Numbered from the stretch's first letter, positions 8,649-17,032 are shown. The stretch: 64,000 nt of DNA from LMUY01 sp965199095 (GCA_965199095.1 CBDAQM010000006.1:62001-126000), one strand, 5' to 3'. Translations and numbers: made by a program. The notes: generated by a model from the sequence alone, not told the origin.

Positions 8649-9577
8649 TGGCGCTCGGCGGTTTCTTCAGCAAGCTCAAGGCCGGACTCACCCGGTCCAC
8701 CGAGAAGCTGACCAGCGGCATTTCCGCCGCGTTCGTGAAGCGCACGCTGGATGATGCCGCCCTGGAGGAGCTGGAGGAGTTGCTGCTCCAGGCTGACCTG
8801 GGGCCTGCCGCCGCGTCCGACATCGTCGAGAGCTTCCGCCGCAGCCGGTTCGGCCGCAGCGTCACCGACGCGGAGATCAAGGACGCGCTGGCGGAGGAGA
8901 TCGCCGCCATCCTGGAGCCGGTGGCCAGGCCGCTGGTGCTGGACCGCACGCGCAAGCCCCACGTGGTGCTGGTGGTGGGCGTGAACGGCACGGGCAAGAC
9001 CACCACGATCGGCAAGCTGGCGCTGCAGTTCCGCGAGGAGGGGTTGCGGCCGATCCTGGTGGCCGGCGACACTTTCCGCGCCGCGGCCGTGGAGCAGTTG
9101 CAGATCTGGGGCGACCGTACCGGCGCCCCGGTGGTCAGCGGGCCGCCCAACGCGGATGCCGCGGGCCTGGCCTTCGACGCGCTGCGCCGCGCCCAGGCGG
9201 AGCAGGCCGACGTGCTGCTGATCGACACCGCCGGTCGCCTGCACAACAAATCCGCTTTGATGGAGGAGCTGTCGAAGATCATCCGCGTGATCCGCAAGCA
9301 GGATCCGAGCGCGCCGCATTCCGTGCTGCTGGTGCTGGACGCGACCACCGGGCACAACGCGCTGGAGCAGGTCCGCGTGTTCAAGGAGATGGTGGCCGTC
9401 ACCGGCCTGATCGTCACCAAGTTGGACGGCAGCGCGCGCGGCGGCATCGTCGTCGCATTGGCGGAGGATTACGGCCTGCCGGTGCACGCCGTCGGGGTCG
9501 GCGAGCAGGCCGGCGACTTGCGCCCGTTCGCCGCGATGGATTTTGCGCGCGGCTTGGTGGGGGCGGCGTCATCGTGA
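8648..9577 (+). CDS. ftsY: Signal recognition particle receptor FtsY
   Basis: SRP-receptor GTPase that docks ribosome-SRP complexes at the inner membrane. At 309 aa it is the short form without a long acidic A-domain. The N-domain helices (about 1-95) are followed by the GTPase with P-loop GVNGTGKTTT, DTAGR, TKLDG and the closing GVGEQAGDLRPF. The start MALGGFFSKLKAGL overlaps the mtaB stop; the longer open frame upstream is mtaB in another frame. Last gene of the dapF operon. Confidence 0.97.
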   Translation: MALGGFFSKLKAGLTRSTEKLTSGISAAFVKRTLDDAALEELEELLLQADLGPAAASDIVESFRRSRFGRSVTDAEIKDALAEEIAAILEPVARPLVLDRTRKPHVVLVVGVNGTGKTTTIGKLALQFREEGLRPILVAGDTFRAAAVEQLQIWGDRTGAPVVSGPPNADAAGLAFDALRRAQAEQADVLLIDTAGRLHNKSALMEELSKIIRVIRKQDPSAPHSVLLVLDATTGHNALEQVRVFKEMVAVTGLIVTKLDGSARGGIVVALAEDYGLPVHAVGVGEQAGDLRPFAAMDFARGLVGAASS

Positions 9578-9642
9578 CGGATGACCGGCTTTGTCCTGGT
9601 GTGGGGACGTTTCCGAATGCAAACTGCGCCATTCTCCCCGTC

Positions 9643-10284
9643 CTATGGCATACCCTCCACCACCGACCGCCCCGCCGGCGACAGCCGGTAGGTGCCGCGA
9701 CTCACCCGTTCGAACCAGCCATAGACGTTGCGCAGCAGGATGGCGGGCGCTTCGGGAGTCACCGTGGCAAGCACGCGGGTGCTGGCCTCCCCGGCGGCCA
9801 GCGCCTCGGCACAGATCAGCGCGCGCTGGCGATAGGCCGTCATGATCTGGCGCCCCACCGACCCGCCGGGCGTCGGGTCCCCCTTGCGGCGGCCGTGTTC
9901 GCGCAGCAGCCGCGCCCGTCGCTTCGGGTTGGCGCGGGGTCGATAGGGTTCGGGTTCCGCCAGCACCTCCACCACGCCGTCCGCCGCCACGGTCAGCAGC
10001 CCCAGCCCGACCAGCCGGCATAGCTTCACCGCCCGATGGTCGCGGTCCCGCCCGCGCCGGGTGCGGGGCACCGCCAGCCACACGGCGTCGGCGGCGGCCA
10101 TGCGGTCCACCGCCTGCAACACCAGCTCCAGGTTCAGACCCAGCTTCATCTCGCAGATCACCAGCACCGGCGGCTCGCCCGGGCGCACCGCCACCACGTC
10201 GCAGCCGCCGACCTCGCCCTTGGCGCTGAAACCCTGCGCCTCCAGGAAAGTCTTTACGGCGGCGTAAAGCCGCGTCTCCGTCAC
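9643..10284 (-). CDS. DUF2161 PD-(D/E)XK nuclease-like protein
   Basis: DUF2161 family, described as a putative PD-(D/E)XK-type phosphodiesterase; no biological role is established. The 213 residues contain a likely nuclease core near the N-terminus: an Asp in GGCDVVAV and a Glu-x-Lys in VICEMKLGLNLELVLQAVDR. A basic stretch (ANPKRRARLLREHGRRK) and a winged-helix-like C-terminus ending YRLSPAGRSVVEGMP follow. The start is GTG with a weak ribosome site. It lies 29 bp downstream of the small secreted gene, probably in the same minus-strand transcript as the NUDIX gene. Confidence 0.85.
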   Translation of the reverse strand: MTETRLYAAVKTFLEAQGFSAKGEVGGCDVVAVRPGEPPVLVICEMKLGLNLELVLQAVDRMAAADAVWLAVPRTRRGRDRDHRAVKLCRLVGLGLLTVAADGVVEVLAEPEPYRPRANPKRRARLLREHGRRKGDPTPGGSVGRQIMTAYRQRALICAEALAAGEASTRVLATVTPEAPAILLRNVYGWFERVSRGTYRLSPAGRSVVEGMP

Positions 10285-10313
10285 AGCAGGGCCGTGGGCG
10301 CCCGAACCACCCG

Positions 10314-10658
10314 CTATTGCAACGGCACGCTGAGGTTGAATCCGGCGCCCGGCTTCGCCCGGCGGTCCTGCTCCGTCTGCGCGGAGGAGCCGGGGGACAA
10401 GCCTTCCCCGCGATACTGGTCCCGCCGGGTGAAGAAGCCGGGCGCGACCGACGCATCCTTCGACGCCCGCGTCACGGGTGCGGAGGCGTCATCGTTCGGG
10501 GTGGGCGCGGGCGAGAAGCCTGGCGGCGTGGTCGATGGGGCAGGGGGCTTCGCCTGCGTCGTGAAACTTGGCGTCGGCGTGACAGGTGTGAGGTTCGGCG
10601 GCTGCGACGCGCCCGCTATCAGCAATCCCAGCAGCGGCAGGAGCACGGCCCGCCTCAT
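10314..10658 (-). CDS. Small secreted Pro/Thr-rich protein, 114 aa
   Basis: No recognised family. MRRAVLLPLLGLLIAGAS is a signal peptide, and the rest is low-complexity Pro/Thr/Ser-rich sequence with no cysteine near the cleavage point, so it is probably periplasmic rather than a lipoprotein. The ATG overlaps the stop of the NUDIX gene (ATGA), which supports this start over a longer frame upstream. Role unknown. Confidence 0.7.
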   Translation of the reverse strand: MRRAVLLPLLGLLIAGASQPPNLTPVTPTPSFTTQAKPPAPSTTPPGFSPAPTPNDDASAPVTRASKDASVAPGFFTRRDQYRGEGLSPGSSAQTEQDRRAKPGAGFNLSVPLQ

Positions 10659-11203
10659 AGCGCCGGCACCGGATCGATCCGCTTCGTGCCGCGCCGGTCC
10701 TCGTCCGGGTTGCCGGCGGGCGCGCCGACCGGGGCGGAGCCCAGGTCGCGCCAGGCCTGCAAGGCCCACCGGACGGTCGGGAAAGCGAGACTGTCCCATG
10801 GGATGTCCTCCCACGCGAACATCCGCACCTCCAGGCTTTCTTCCCCCGCCTCGATGCCCGGCGTGGCGAAGCGGGCGCGGTACATGATCTGCACCTGCCC
10901 GATCCGGCTGACGTCATACAGGGCCAGCACGCCGTCCAGCGCGATGTCGGCGCCGGCCTCCTCCATCGCCTCGCGCCTTGCGCCCTCGGCCGTCGTCTCG
11001 TTCAGCTCCAGATAGCCGGCGGGAAGGGTCCAGAACCCCATCCGCGGCTCGATCGCGCGGCGGCAGAGCAGGACGCGCCCATCCTCCGCCACGACCGACC
11101 CGACGACGATCTTGGGGTTTTCATACGCGACGAAGCCACAGGTCGCGCAGACCTGCCGCTCCCTGGTATCACCAGCCGGAATGCTGCGGACGAAGTCAGC
11201 CAT
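10655..11203 (-). CDS. NUDIX hydrolase with N-terminal zinc-ribbon-like segment
   Basis: Hydrolyses nucleoside diphosphates linked to another moiety; the substrate cannot be told from sequence. The 182 residues hold a CATCGFVAYENPKIVVG segment (about 19-35), as in NUDIX proteins with a short metal-binding N-terminus, and a complete Nudix box, GYLELNETTAEG followed by ARREAMEEAGAD. The C-terminal tail after about residue 155 is Arg/Pro-rich. First gene of the short minus-strand run NUDIX - secreted protein - DUF2161. Confidence 0.93.
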   Translation of the reverse strand: MADFVRSIPAGDTRERQVCATCGFVAYENPKIVVGSVVAEDGRVLLCRRAIEPRMGFWTLPAGYLELNETTAEGARREAMEEAGADIALDGVLALYDVSRIGQVQIMYRARFATPGIEAGEESLEVRMFAWEDIPWDSLAFPTVRWALQAWRDLGSAPVGAPAGNPDEDRRGTKRIDPVPAL

Positions 11204-11590
11204 TCCGCAACCGTGGCGGTAGCAAAGGGCGGGATCAAGCCCTCCGCAGTGAAATCTGCGAATGATGCAGCCGGGTTACACCGAAAGGTCGAGCAACGAC
11301 CCGCGCGGGGTGGGGCGCGACGGCGGCGGGCCGGAGGGCAGCGCCTGCAACGGCTTCTGCGCCGAGCCCTGCGTGTCCGCACGCGCCGCCGTGGAGGCCG
11401 CGACCCGGATGGCGGGGCTGCTGGGCTGGATGGCCGGCGTGAAGGCCGACAGGCTGCTGGGCGAAATCATGCCCGCAGTGTTACCGGCCCGGCCTTAACG
11501 CCCGGTGAACGGCGTGGCTGGCGCATGGCGGTGCTTCGTGTTTGTCTGGATTAGAAACAAGACCAACGATCGCCTGGGGAGAACAACGCC
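11204..11590. other. Gene-poor intergenic stretch with one doubtful small ORF
   Basis: This 387-bp stretch separates the NUDIX gene from the orphan binding protein. The only candidate is a 64-codon minus-strand ORF (11276-11470; starts MISPSSLSAFTPAIQPSSPA). It is Ser/Pro/Ala-rich, has no clear ribosome site, and matches nothing I know. Plus-strand ORFs here look like shadows of GC-rich sequence. The promoter of the 11591 gene should lie within the last 100 bp, but I cannot pick a convincing -35/-10 pair. Confidence 0.5.
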
Positions 11591-13180
11591 ATGAAGCGCC
11601 GCACGCTGCTCACCACCGCAGCCGCCAGCCTTGCCATGCCCGGCCTGGTGCGGGCGCAAGGCACGCCGGGTGCGACGCAGGTGCTGACGTTCATCCCGCA
11701 ATCCGACCTGACGGTGCTGGACCCGCATTGGACCACCGCCTACGTCACGCGCAACCACGCCTTCATGGTGTTCGACACGCTATACGGCACGGACGGGCAG
11801 TATAAGCCGAGCCCGCAGATGGTCGCCGGGCACACCGTGGAGCAGGACGGCAAGCTGTGGCGGCTGACCCTGCGCGACGGGCTGATGTTCCATGACGGCA
11901 CGCCCGTGCTGGCGAGGGACTGCGTGGCCAGCATCAAGCGCTGGGGCAAGCGGGACGCGTTCGGCCAGGCGCTGCTGGCCGCGACGGACGATCTGTCGGC
12001 GGACGGCGACAAGATCATCGTGTTCCGGCTGAACCACGTCTTCCCCCTGCTGCCGGACGCGCTGGGCAAGAACACCACCTACATGCCCGCCATCATGCCG
12101 GAGCGCCTGGCGCAGACCGACGCCATGACGCAGGTGCAGGAGATGGTGGGCAGCGGCCCGTTCCGCTTCGTGGCGGCGGAGCGGGTGCCCGGCGCGCTCG
12201 CCGTCTACCGCAAGTTCGAGGGCTACAAGCCGCTGCCCACCGGTACGCCGGATTGGACCGCCGGGCCGAAGGTGGTGCATGTCGACCGGGTGGAGTGGCA
12301 CACCACGCCGGACCCGGCGACCGCGGCGGCGGCGCTGCAATCCGGGGAGGCGGATTGGTGGGACTACGCCACGGCGGATTTGCTGCCGCTGCTGCGCCGC
12401 ACCCGCGGCCTGAAGGTGTCGGTGCAGGATCCGACCGGGCAAATCGCCATCATGCGGATGAACCAGTTGCAGCCGCCGTTCGACAACCCGGCGATCCGCC
12501 GGGCGCTGCTGGGCGCGGTGGACCAGTCCGATTTCATGCAGGCGGTGGTCGGCACCGACCCGGCGCTGTGGCATGACGGTGTCGGCGTGTTCTGCCCTGG
12601 CACGCCGCTGGCCAGCGACGCTGGGATGGGCGTGCTGACGGGCAAGCGCGACATGGGCAAGGTGAAGGCGGACCTCGCCGCCGCCGGCTACAAGGGCGAG
12701 AAGGTGGCGCTGCTGGTCGCCAGCGACTTCCCCGTGCTGAAGGCGATGGCCGACGTGGGTGCGGACATGATGACGAAGGCCGGGATGAACGTCGACTACC
12801 AGGCGCTGGACTGGGGCACGGTGCTGACGAGGCGCACCACCAAGGAGCCGGTGGGGAAGGGCGGCTGGAGCGTGTTCTTCACCGCCTGGGCCGGCACGGA
12901 CATGTTGACCCCGGCCGGCCACATCTCGCTGCGCGGCAACGGCCAGGACGGCTGGTTCGGCTGGCCCACGGCGCCGAAGATCGAGGAGTTGCGCACGCAG
13001 TGGTTCAACGACCCGGATGCGGCCTCGCAGAAGGCCACGGCGGAGGCGTTGCAGCGGCAGGTGCTGGAGGACGTGCCGTATATCCCGCTGGGACAGTATT
13101 TGCAGGCGACGGCGTATCGTGATTCGCTGTCCGGCGTGCTGAACGGGTTCGCGATTTTTTGGAATGTACAGAAACGGTGA
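11591..13180 (+). CDS. ABC transporter substrate-binding protein, family 5 (peptide/nickel type)
   Basis: Periplasmic binding protein of the oligopeptide/nickel (SBP_bac_5) family, 529 aa. A twin-Arg-like or Sec signal peptide (MKRRTLLTTAAASLAMPGLVRAQG) is followed by the two-lobe fold, with family hallmarks such as WRLTLRDGLMFHDGTPV and DNPAIRRALLGAVDQ. Shine-Dalgarno GGGGAG precedes the ATG. No permease or ATPase gene is adjacent on either side, so it is an orphan here. Ligand unknown; short peptides, glutathione or opines are typical for relatives. Confidence 0.93.
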   Translation: MKRRTLLTTAAASLAMPGLVRAQGTPGATQVLTFIPQSDLTVLDPHWTTAYVTRNHAFMVFDTLYGTDGQYKPSPQMVAGHTVEQDGKLWRLTLRDGLMFHDGTPVLARDCVASIKRWGKRDAFGQALLAATDDLSADGDKIIVFRLNHVFPLLPDALGKNTTYMPAIMPERLAQTDAMTQVQEMVGSGPFRFVAAERVPGALAVYRKFEGYKPLPTGTPDWTAGPKVVHVDRVEWHTTPDPATAAAALQSGEADWWDYATADLLPLLRRTRGLKVSVQDPTGQIAIMRMNQLQPPFDNPAIRRALLGAVDQSDFMQAVVGTDPALWHDGVGVFCPGTPLASDAGMGVLTGKRDMGKVKADLAAAGYKGEKVALLVASDFPVLKAMADVGADMMTKAGMNVDYQALDWGTVLTRRTTKEPVGKGGWSVFFTAWAGTDMLTPAGHISLRGNGQDGWFGWPTAPKIEELRTQWFNDPDAASQKATAEALQRQVLEDVPYIPLGQYLQATAYRDSLSGVLNGFAIFWNVQKR

Positions 13181-13258
13181 GTGTCACACACAAGGTCCGG
13201 TATTGGTGGAAAGCAGTCATTCATCACCCCCGAACGGCTCATTGGGCACGATGCTACG

Positions 13259-13936
13259 TTAGCGTAGCTGACAGATAAGATTAAACTTCATCGGATTCCT
13301 CCGCCACTCATAGATGTCTATTCCAGATTTCGGTCGTCTGTGCAGGTCTAATGTATCGTGCAGAACCGCAATGCGGTGACTGGTACCGTCTTTCACCAGT
13401 GCGATGCGAACTCTATACGCAATAACTTCTTTTGGGAACTTATGCGGGCCGATGGGTTCGCGGACCACGCTATTCTCTGAAAATGACACTAACAAAGGTG
13501 GAGATATAAACGTTGCTTGAGAGCATAAACGCATAGAACTGCCGACCCCACAAAATATATAGAGATCAACTAGATTATACATGCCATGCCCATGTCCTTG
13601 GAGAAAGGAAGTCTGCACTAACGTCTCTTTCGCGCCGTCTCCATCCAAATCGGTCACGGTCCAAGCCATCGCGTCCGCAGCCATAGGCGTTGAGACTTGC
13701 CCGTTCATTGCGTGCCAACCGTCTTTGTCACGTTGCACGCCGTCTGGCGCATCGCCTGCGTTCCAGTGAGTGTCAGGGGAATCGAACGTATCGACAGACC
13801 CATCCAGTAACCATACAGGCTTCATTTTGGAGATCGAGGACGCCAAACGCTGGCAGGCGAGAGGAACGCGACCCGCCGAAACAGGAGAAGCAGCTAAACA
13901 TACGGTAAAAAGAGCAACCACACGGCGTAAAACCAA
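13259..13936 (-). CDS. Secreted hypothetical protein of atypical base composition, 225 aa
   Basis: No family recognised. A ribosome site (GGGAGG) sits 5-6 nt before a TTG start, giving a signal peptide (RVVALFTVCLAASPVSA). The mature part contains AWTVTDLDGDGAKETLVQ, an FG-GAP/integrin-repeat-like acidic loop (DxDGDG) of the kind that binds calcium in extracellular proteins. The gene is visibly richer in A and T than its neighbours and uses codons they avoid, suggesting acquisition by transfer. It lies next to the 13.9-14.5 kb scar. Confidence 0.7.
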   Translation of the reverse strand: MVLRRVVALFTVCLAASPVSAGRVPLACQRLASSISKMKPVWLLDGSVDTFDSPDTHWNAGDAPDGVQRDKDGWHAMNGQVSTPMAADAMAWTVTDLDGDGAKETLVQTSFLQGHGHGMYNLVDLYIFCGVGSSMRLCSQATFISPPLLVSFSENSVVREPIGPHKFPKEVIAYRVRIALVKDGTSHRIAVLHDTLDLHRRPKSGIDIYEWRRNPMKFNLICQLR

Positions 13937-14458
13937 ATATTCCTCCCAACGCGGCTTAGTTCCTTCGATCCACTTCGAACCTGCTTTCCGGAGGCCGTCA
14001 ACGTTCCTATCAATAGTCTGCTATGGGTCGGTAACGGAAACAGGTCTTTGACAGCACCTGTACCTTTTTGGCGGAGGACACCCTGAACAGGCCGGCTTTC
14101 CTGTGCGCCAAACCGATCGGATCGACCAAGCGACCGTAGGGCGGTGTTGAAGGCGGGACATCCCTGGGCCTTCACCAACGAACTGGCCACTACGCCGGAT
14201 CATCGCATATGGGCGCCTCTGGACGCGTGTCCGCTCCCACCAGCAGGATGGAGATACCGCGGATCAGGTCGACGCTGCATCAGGAAGCTTTGCTTGCCCC
14301 TATGCAGTCCTTCGACTTCCCAGAACCGAACACCGATTGGTCAGGATACCGACACCACTCAGACAGCGCCATTTTCGCGGAAGCCTGGGAGCGTGTTGGA
14401 TGGGGTGAGCTCGGCGAGGCGGAAACGCAAAGCTTCTTCGCCCGGTTGAAACGTGAGT
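13937..14458. other. Gene-poor scar with possible gene fragments
   Basis: No intact gene is visible in these 522 bp. Two pieces look like coding remnants. Around 14126-14220 (plus), a frame without its own start reads AVLKAGHPWAFTNEL, resembling the N-terminal PUA region of RlmI-type 23S rRNA methyltransferases. From 14302 (plus), a frame beginning MQSFDFPEPNTDWSGY stays open but runs into the antisense of the aldolase gene, so it is probably not a gene. Together with the low-GC neighbour and the pseudogene at 16 kb this suggests a rearranged region. Confidence 0.45.
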
Positions 14459-15181
14459 TCAACCAGCGTCGACTGTCTGATGGGCCGGTCCGTCGCCGCG
14501 CTGAAGGAAGCGCCAGAAATTTTCCTGCAGGCCCGGATCAAAGGTGTTCTGCCGTTTCGCGGCAAGCTCGGCGGCCGGTGTGGCATGGAAGGGTTGCCCC
14601 GTCGCCATCACGGCCAGTTGCGACCGGCACGCCCGTTCCAGGAACACGCCCACCAGCACAGCCTCCGCCACGGTGCCGCCAACAAAGCTCACGCCATGGT
14701 TGCGCATCAGCACGGTGGACGCAGGACCCAACGCCTGGGCAAGCCGGTCGCCCAGCGCGATCGTGTCCACCAGGTTGGTCGTCGCGTCGAACAATCCCGG
14801 CGGGCTGCCGAGATAGGTCGCCTCATTGGTGACGCAGGCCAATGGGACATCCAGCGCGGAGAACGCCGCGGCATGGAACGGGTGGGTGTGCCCGGCCACC
14901 ATCACGTCGGGCCGGGCTTGCAGGATCGAGGTATGGATCGGCCATTCCTTATGCCGTGCCCCATGGCCAGCCAGGACCTCGCCATCCCAGCCGACCAGCA
15001 CGAAATCGGCAGGACCGTTCACCTCGCCCAAGCCGATCCCGGCGCGCTTGATCCATGCGCCGCGCCCGTCTGGATCACGCAGTGAGAGATGGCCGAGCGT
15101 GAGGTCGTTATGGCCCTCGCGGAACAGCGCCCGGCAGCCGGCTGCGACCTCGTTCAGCGCGTCGGCAAGCGTCGTCGTCAT
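14459..15181 (-). CDS. Class II aldolase/adducin family protein
   Basis: Zinc-dependent aldolase or epimerase of the AraD/FucA fold, 240 aa; the substrate is unknown. Metal-ligand motifs are present: GHTHPFHAAAF in the middle and LMRNHGVSFVG further on, plus the SLRDPDG and HKEWPIH segments seen in the family. The ATG at 15181 has GGAGGAGGT six bases upstream; a TTG at 15187 is less likely. The ribosome site lies inside the end of the padR gene, so regulator and enzyme are co-translated. Confidence 0.9.
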   Translation of the reverse strand: MTTTLADALNEVAAGCRALFREGHNDLTLGHLSLRDPDGRGAWIKRAGIGLGEVNGPADFVLVGWDGEVLAGHGARHKEWPIHTSILQARPDVMVAGHTHPFHAAAFSALDVPLACVTNEATYLGSPPGLFDATTNLVDTIALGDRLAQALGPASTVLMRNHGVSFVGGTVAEAVLVGVFLERACRSQLAVMATGQPFHATPAAELAAKRQNTFDPGLQENFWRFLQRGDGPAHQTVDAG

Positions 15182-15183
15182 GC

Positions 15184-15765
15184 TCAAACCTCCTCCACCG
15201 CGCGGGCTGCGGCATCGATGGCGTCGGCGATGGCGCGGATTTGCTCCGGTGTCGCGTCCTGCCCCTTCAGCCGCAGCCGCACCGCAGTCTGCAGGTTCTC
15301 CAACGCGCGGATCACCGGAGAGGGCGGCCCGCGCCGGGCCCCGGCGCCGGCGTCGATGCGGGCCAGGACGGCGTTCGCCGCGGCACGGTTCGCCTCAAAG
15401 AAAGCAAGTCCCTCCGGGGCCAGCGCATACAGCTTGCGGCCAGCCCGCTCCTCGCTGACCACGGCGTGCCCCATTTCCTCCAGCAGGGTGAGCGTGGGGT
15501 AGACCACGCCCGGGCTTGGGCTGTAGCCGCCGCCCACACGCTCCTCCAGCGCCTTGATGATGTCGTAGCCATAGCGCGGCTTCTCCGCGAGCAGGGCGAC
15601 GATCACCAGGCGCAGATCACCATGCTCGAACAGCCGCGGCTCGCGCCCGCGGCCGCCACGGTGGCCATGGCCGTCCTCGTTGTGGCGGTGCCGGCCGAAG
15701 CCATCATGGGCTGCGTGCCTGGCGTGGTCCCGCTGGCCAAAATGGCGGCTCATCCGAAAATGCAT
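15184..15765 (-). CDS. PadR-family regulator with His-rich N-terminus (YqjI-like)
   Basis: Winged-helix repressor of the PadR family, 193 aa. The first 48 residues are rich in His, Gly and Arg (for example RHRHNEDGHGHRGGRG), like the metal-binding tail of E. coli YqjI, a nickel-responsive PadR regulator. Then come the PadR core (DLRLVIVALLAEKPRYGYDI, PSPGVVYPTL) and a C-terminal dimerisation helix. That it senses metal is inference from the tail. It is followed after 2 bp by the class II aldolase, which it probably controls together with itself through the operator-like repeats upstream. Confidence 0.88.
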   Translation of the reverse strand: MHFRMSRHFGQRDHARHAAHDGFGRHRHNEDGHGHRGGRGREPRLFEHGDLRLVIVALLAEKPRYGYDIIKALEERVGGGYSPSPGVVYPTLTLLEEMGHAVVSEERAGRKLYALAPEGLAFFEANRAAANAVLARIDAGAGARRGPPSPVIRALENLQTAVRLRLKGQDATPEQIRAIADAIDAAARAVEEV

Positions 15766-15777
15766 TTGTCGCTCCTA

Positions 15778-15812
15778 CCAAGATATGTCTTGGGTGAGAT
15801 ATGTCGTGATAT
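15778..15812. promoter_or_regulatory. Putative PadR operator: inverted repeat plus repeated GATATG boxes
   Basis: Thirteen bases upstream of the padR ATG lies CCAAGA-TATG-TCTTGG (15778-15793), a 6-bp inverted repeat around four bases. AGATATGTC occurs at 15781 and again at 15797 (16-bp spacing), and GATATG recurs at about 15808. Short AT-rich palindromes of this kind are typical PadR operators, and the position suggests autoregulation. The match is by eye; no binding data. Confidence 0.55.
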
Positions 15813-15959
15813 GATTAGTGTCAAGCGTGGCAGGCAGCCTGCGGGGTCTTTTGCTGCAGGCGCGCCGTTTTCATCCAACCGCTATGAAGCCTAACCTGGG
15901 TGCGGCATCTGAAGACCCTGGTTGATCGGGTGGGATGATCATGGTTCGCTACGGGGGGC

Positions 15960-16305
15960 GTTGCCCTGATCCTCGGCGCCCTGAGCGGGACGTCACTGGC
16001 CCAGGAGAGCGGCCCCTGGTGTTGCGGACCAAGTTCAACCGGATCGGCAACGGAGGCGGCATAGCGGCGACCATCATCCCATACGTGAAGCTCCCCACGG
16101 CGCGGGAACCGGTCGGCAATGAGACGGTGGATGGCGGCGGCGTCCTGCCGGCCAGCGTCCCGCTGCCCTATGACTTCACAGGGAACGCCGCCGGTCTACA
16201 CCTTCGACACGGCGCTCGCCGGGCTGGTGAAGGACAGCCTGCGGGGCCAATTTCGGGCTGACCCGTGAGTCGCCGAACCTGCAGATCTACGCCGGCATCG
16301 CGTAA
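15960..16305 (+). pseudogene. Decayed outer-membrane transporter of the phenol MetA-degradation family
   Basis: Three pieces in different frames read like one protein. A signal-peptide-like stretch ALILGALSGTSLAQESGPW (from 15963) has an in-frame stop upstream and no start. LRTKFNRIGNGGG...PYVKLPTA follows in a second frame (about 16022-16180). VYTFDTALAGLVKDSL (from 16194) and finally NFGLTRESPNLQIYAGIA and stop (to 16305) come in two more shifts. The order and motifs match the barrel proteins annotated as MetA-pathway-of-phenol-degradation transporters, but about two thirds of the gene is missing. A non-functional remnant. Confidence 0.7.
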
Positions 16306-16354
16306 CGTTTCTAGGGTGTCGCAGTTCAGCCGAGCGCCGCCCAACCGGCCAGGC

Positions 16355-17032
16355 TCAGCGTGCGTCCCGTTGCAGCATGTGGCGTTCCAAACGCGCGGTG
16401 AGCCGGGCGAACGGCCAGAGCAGCACGCCGTAGATCACCGCCGCGGCCATCAGCGGCGTAGGATTATACGTCTGATCCTGCGCCACCCGGGCGGACCGAA
16501 GGAGTTCGGGCAGCGCCACCATGGCGGCGATCGACGTCTCCTTCACCAGCTCCAACGAGTTCGTCGCCAGCGGAGCGATCACCCGCCGCACCGCCTGCGG
16601 CAGGGTCACGAGGCGGACGGCCTGCAACCGGCGTAGGCCCAGGGCGCGCGCCGCGTCTGCCTGCCCGGCAGGGACCGCGGCCAGCCCGGCGCGGAAGATT
16701 TCGCCGTAGTAGGCCGCGTTGTTCAGCACCAGCGCCAACACCACGGCGGCGAAGTTCGACAGCCGCACGCCCAGGAACGGCAGGCCGTAGAAGATCAGGA
16801 TCAGCAACACGATGACGGGAAAGGCGCGGAAGATGTCGATCAGGCCCAACAAGCCAATTCGCACCGCCCGGCTGCCGAACGCATAGGCCAAGGCCAGGGC
16901 CAATCCCGCCGCCAACGCCAGCGGCAACGCAACCAGCGAGAGCCACGCCGTCATGCGCAGCCCTTGCAGCAGCAGCCAGTGCACCTGGACCAGTGAGTCC
17001 CAGTTGGCGAAATTCTCCAGGAAGTCCGTCAC
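16355..17032 (-). CDS. Polar amino-acid-type ABC transporter permease (HisM/GltK family), second
   Basis: Inner-membrane permease of the His/Glu/Arg/opine family, 225 aa. It has about five membrane segments and the EAA loop AAVPAGQADAARALGLRRLQ (about residues 128-147), followed by VTLPQAVRRVIAP. The GTG start (17032) overlaps the stop of the upstream permease (GTGA), so the two are translated as a pair. No ATPase gene follows; downstream there is only the decayed 16.0-16.3 kb pseudogene. Confidence 0.92.
   Translation of the reverse strand: MTDFLENFANWDSLVQVHWLLLQGLRMTAWLSLVALPLALAAGLALALAYAFGSRAVRIGLLGLIDIFRAFPVIVLLILIFYGLPFLGVRLSNFAAVVLALVLNNAAYYGEIFRAGLAAVPAGQADAARALGLRRLQAVRLVTLPQAVRRVIAPLATNSLELVKETSIAAMVALPELLRSARVAQDQTYNPTPLMAAAVIYGVLLWPFARLTARLERHMLQRDAR

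Noticed and set aside
11276..11470. 64-codon minus-strand ORF in the 11.2-11.6 kb gap
   Set aside because: Low-complexity Ser/Pro/Ala composition, no ribosome site and no similarity known to me; not listed as a gene.
14302..14832. Plus-strand frame starting MQSFDFPEPNTDWSGY
   Set aside because: The first 50 residues look protein-like but the frame then runs antisense to the class II aldolase for most of its length; treated as a possible remnant only.
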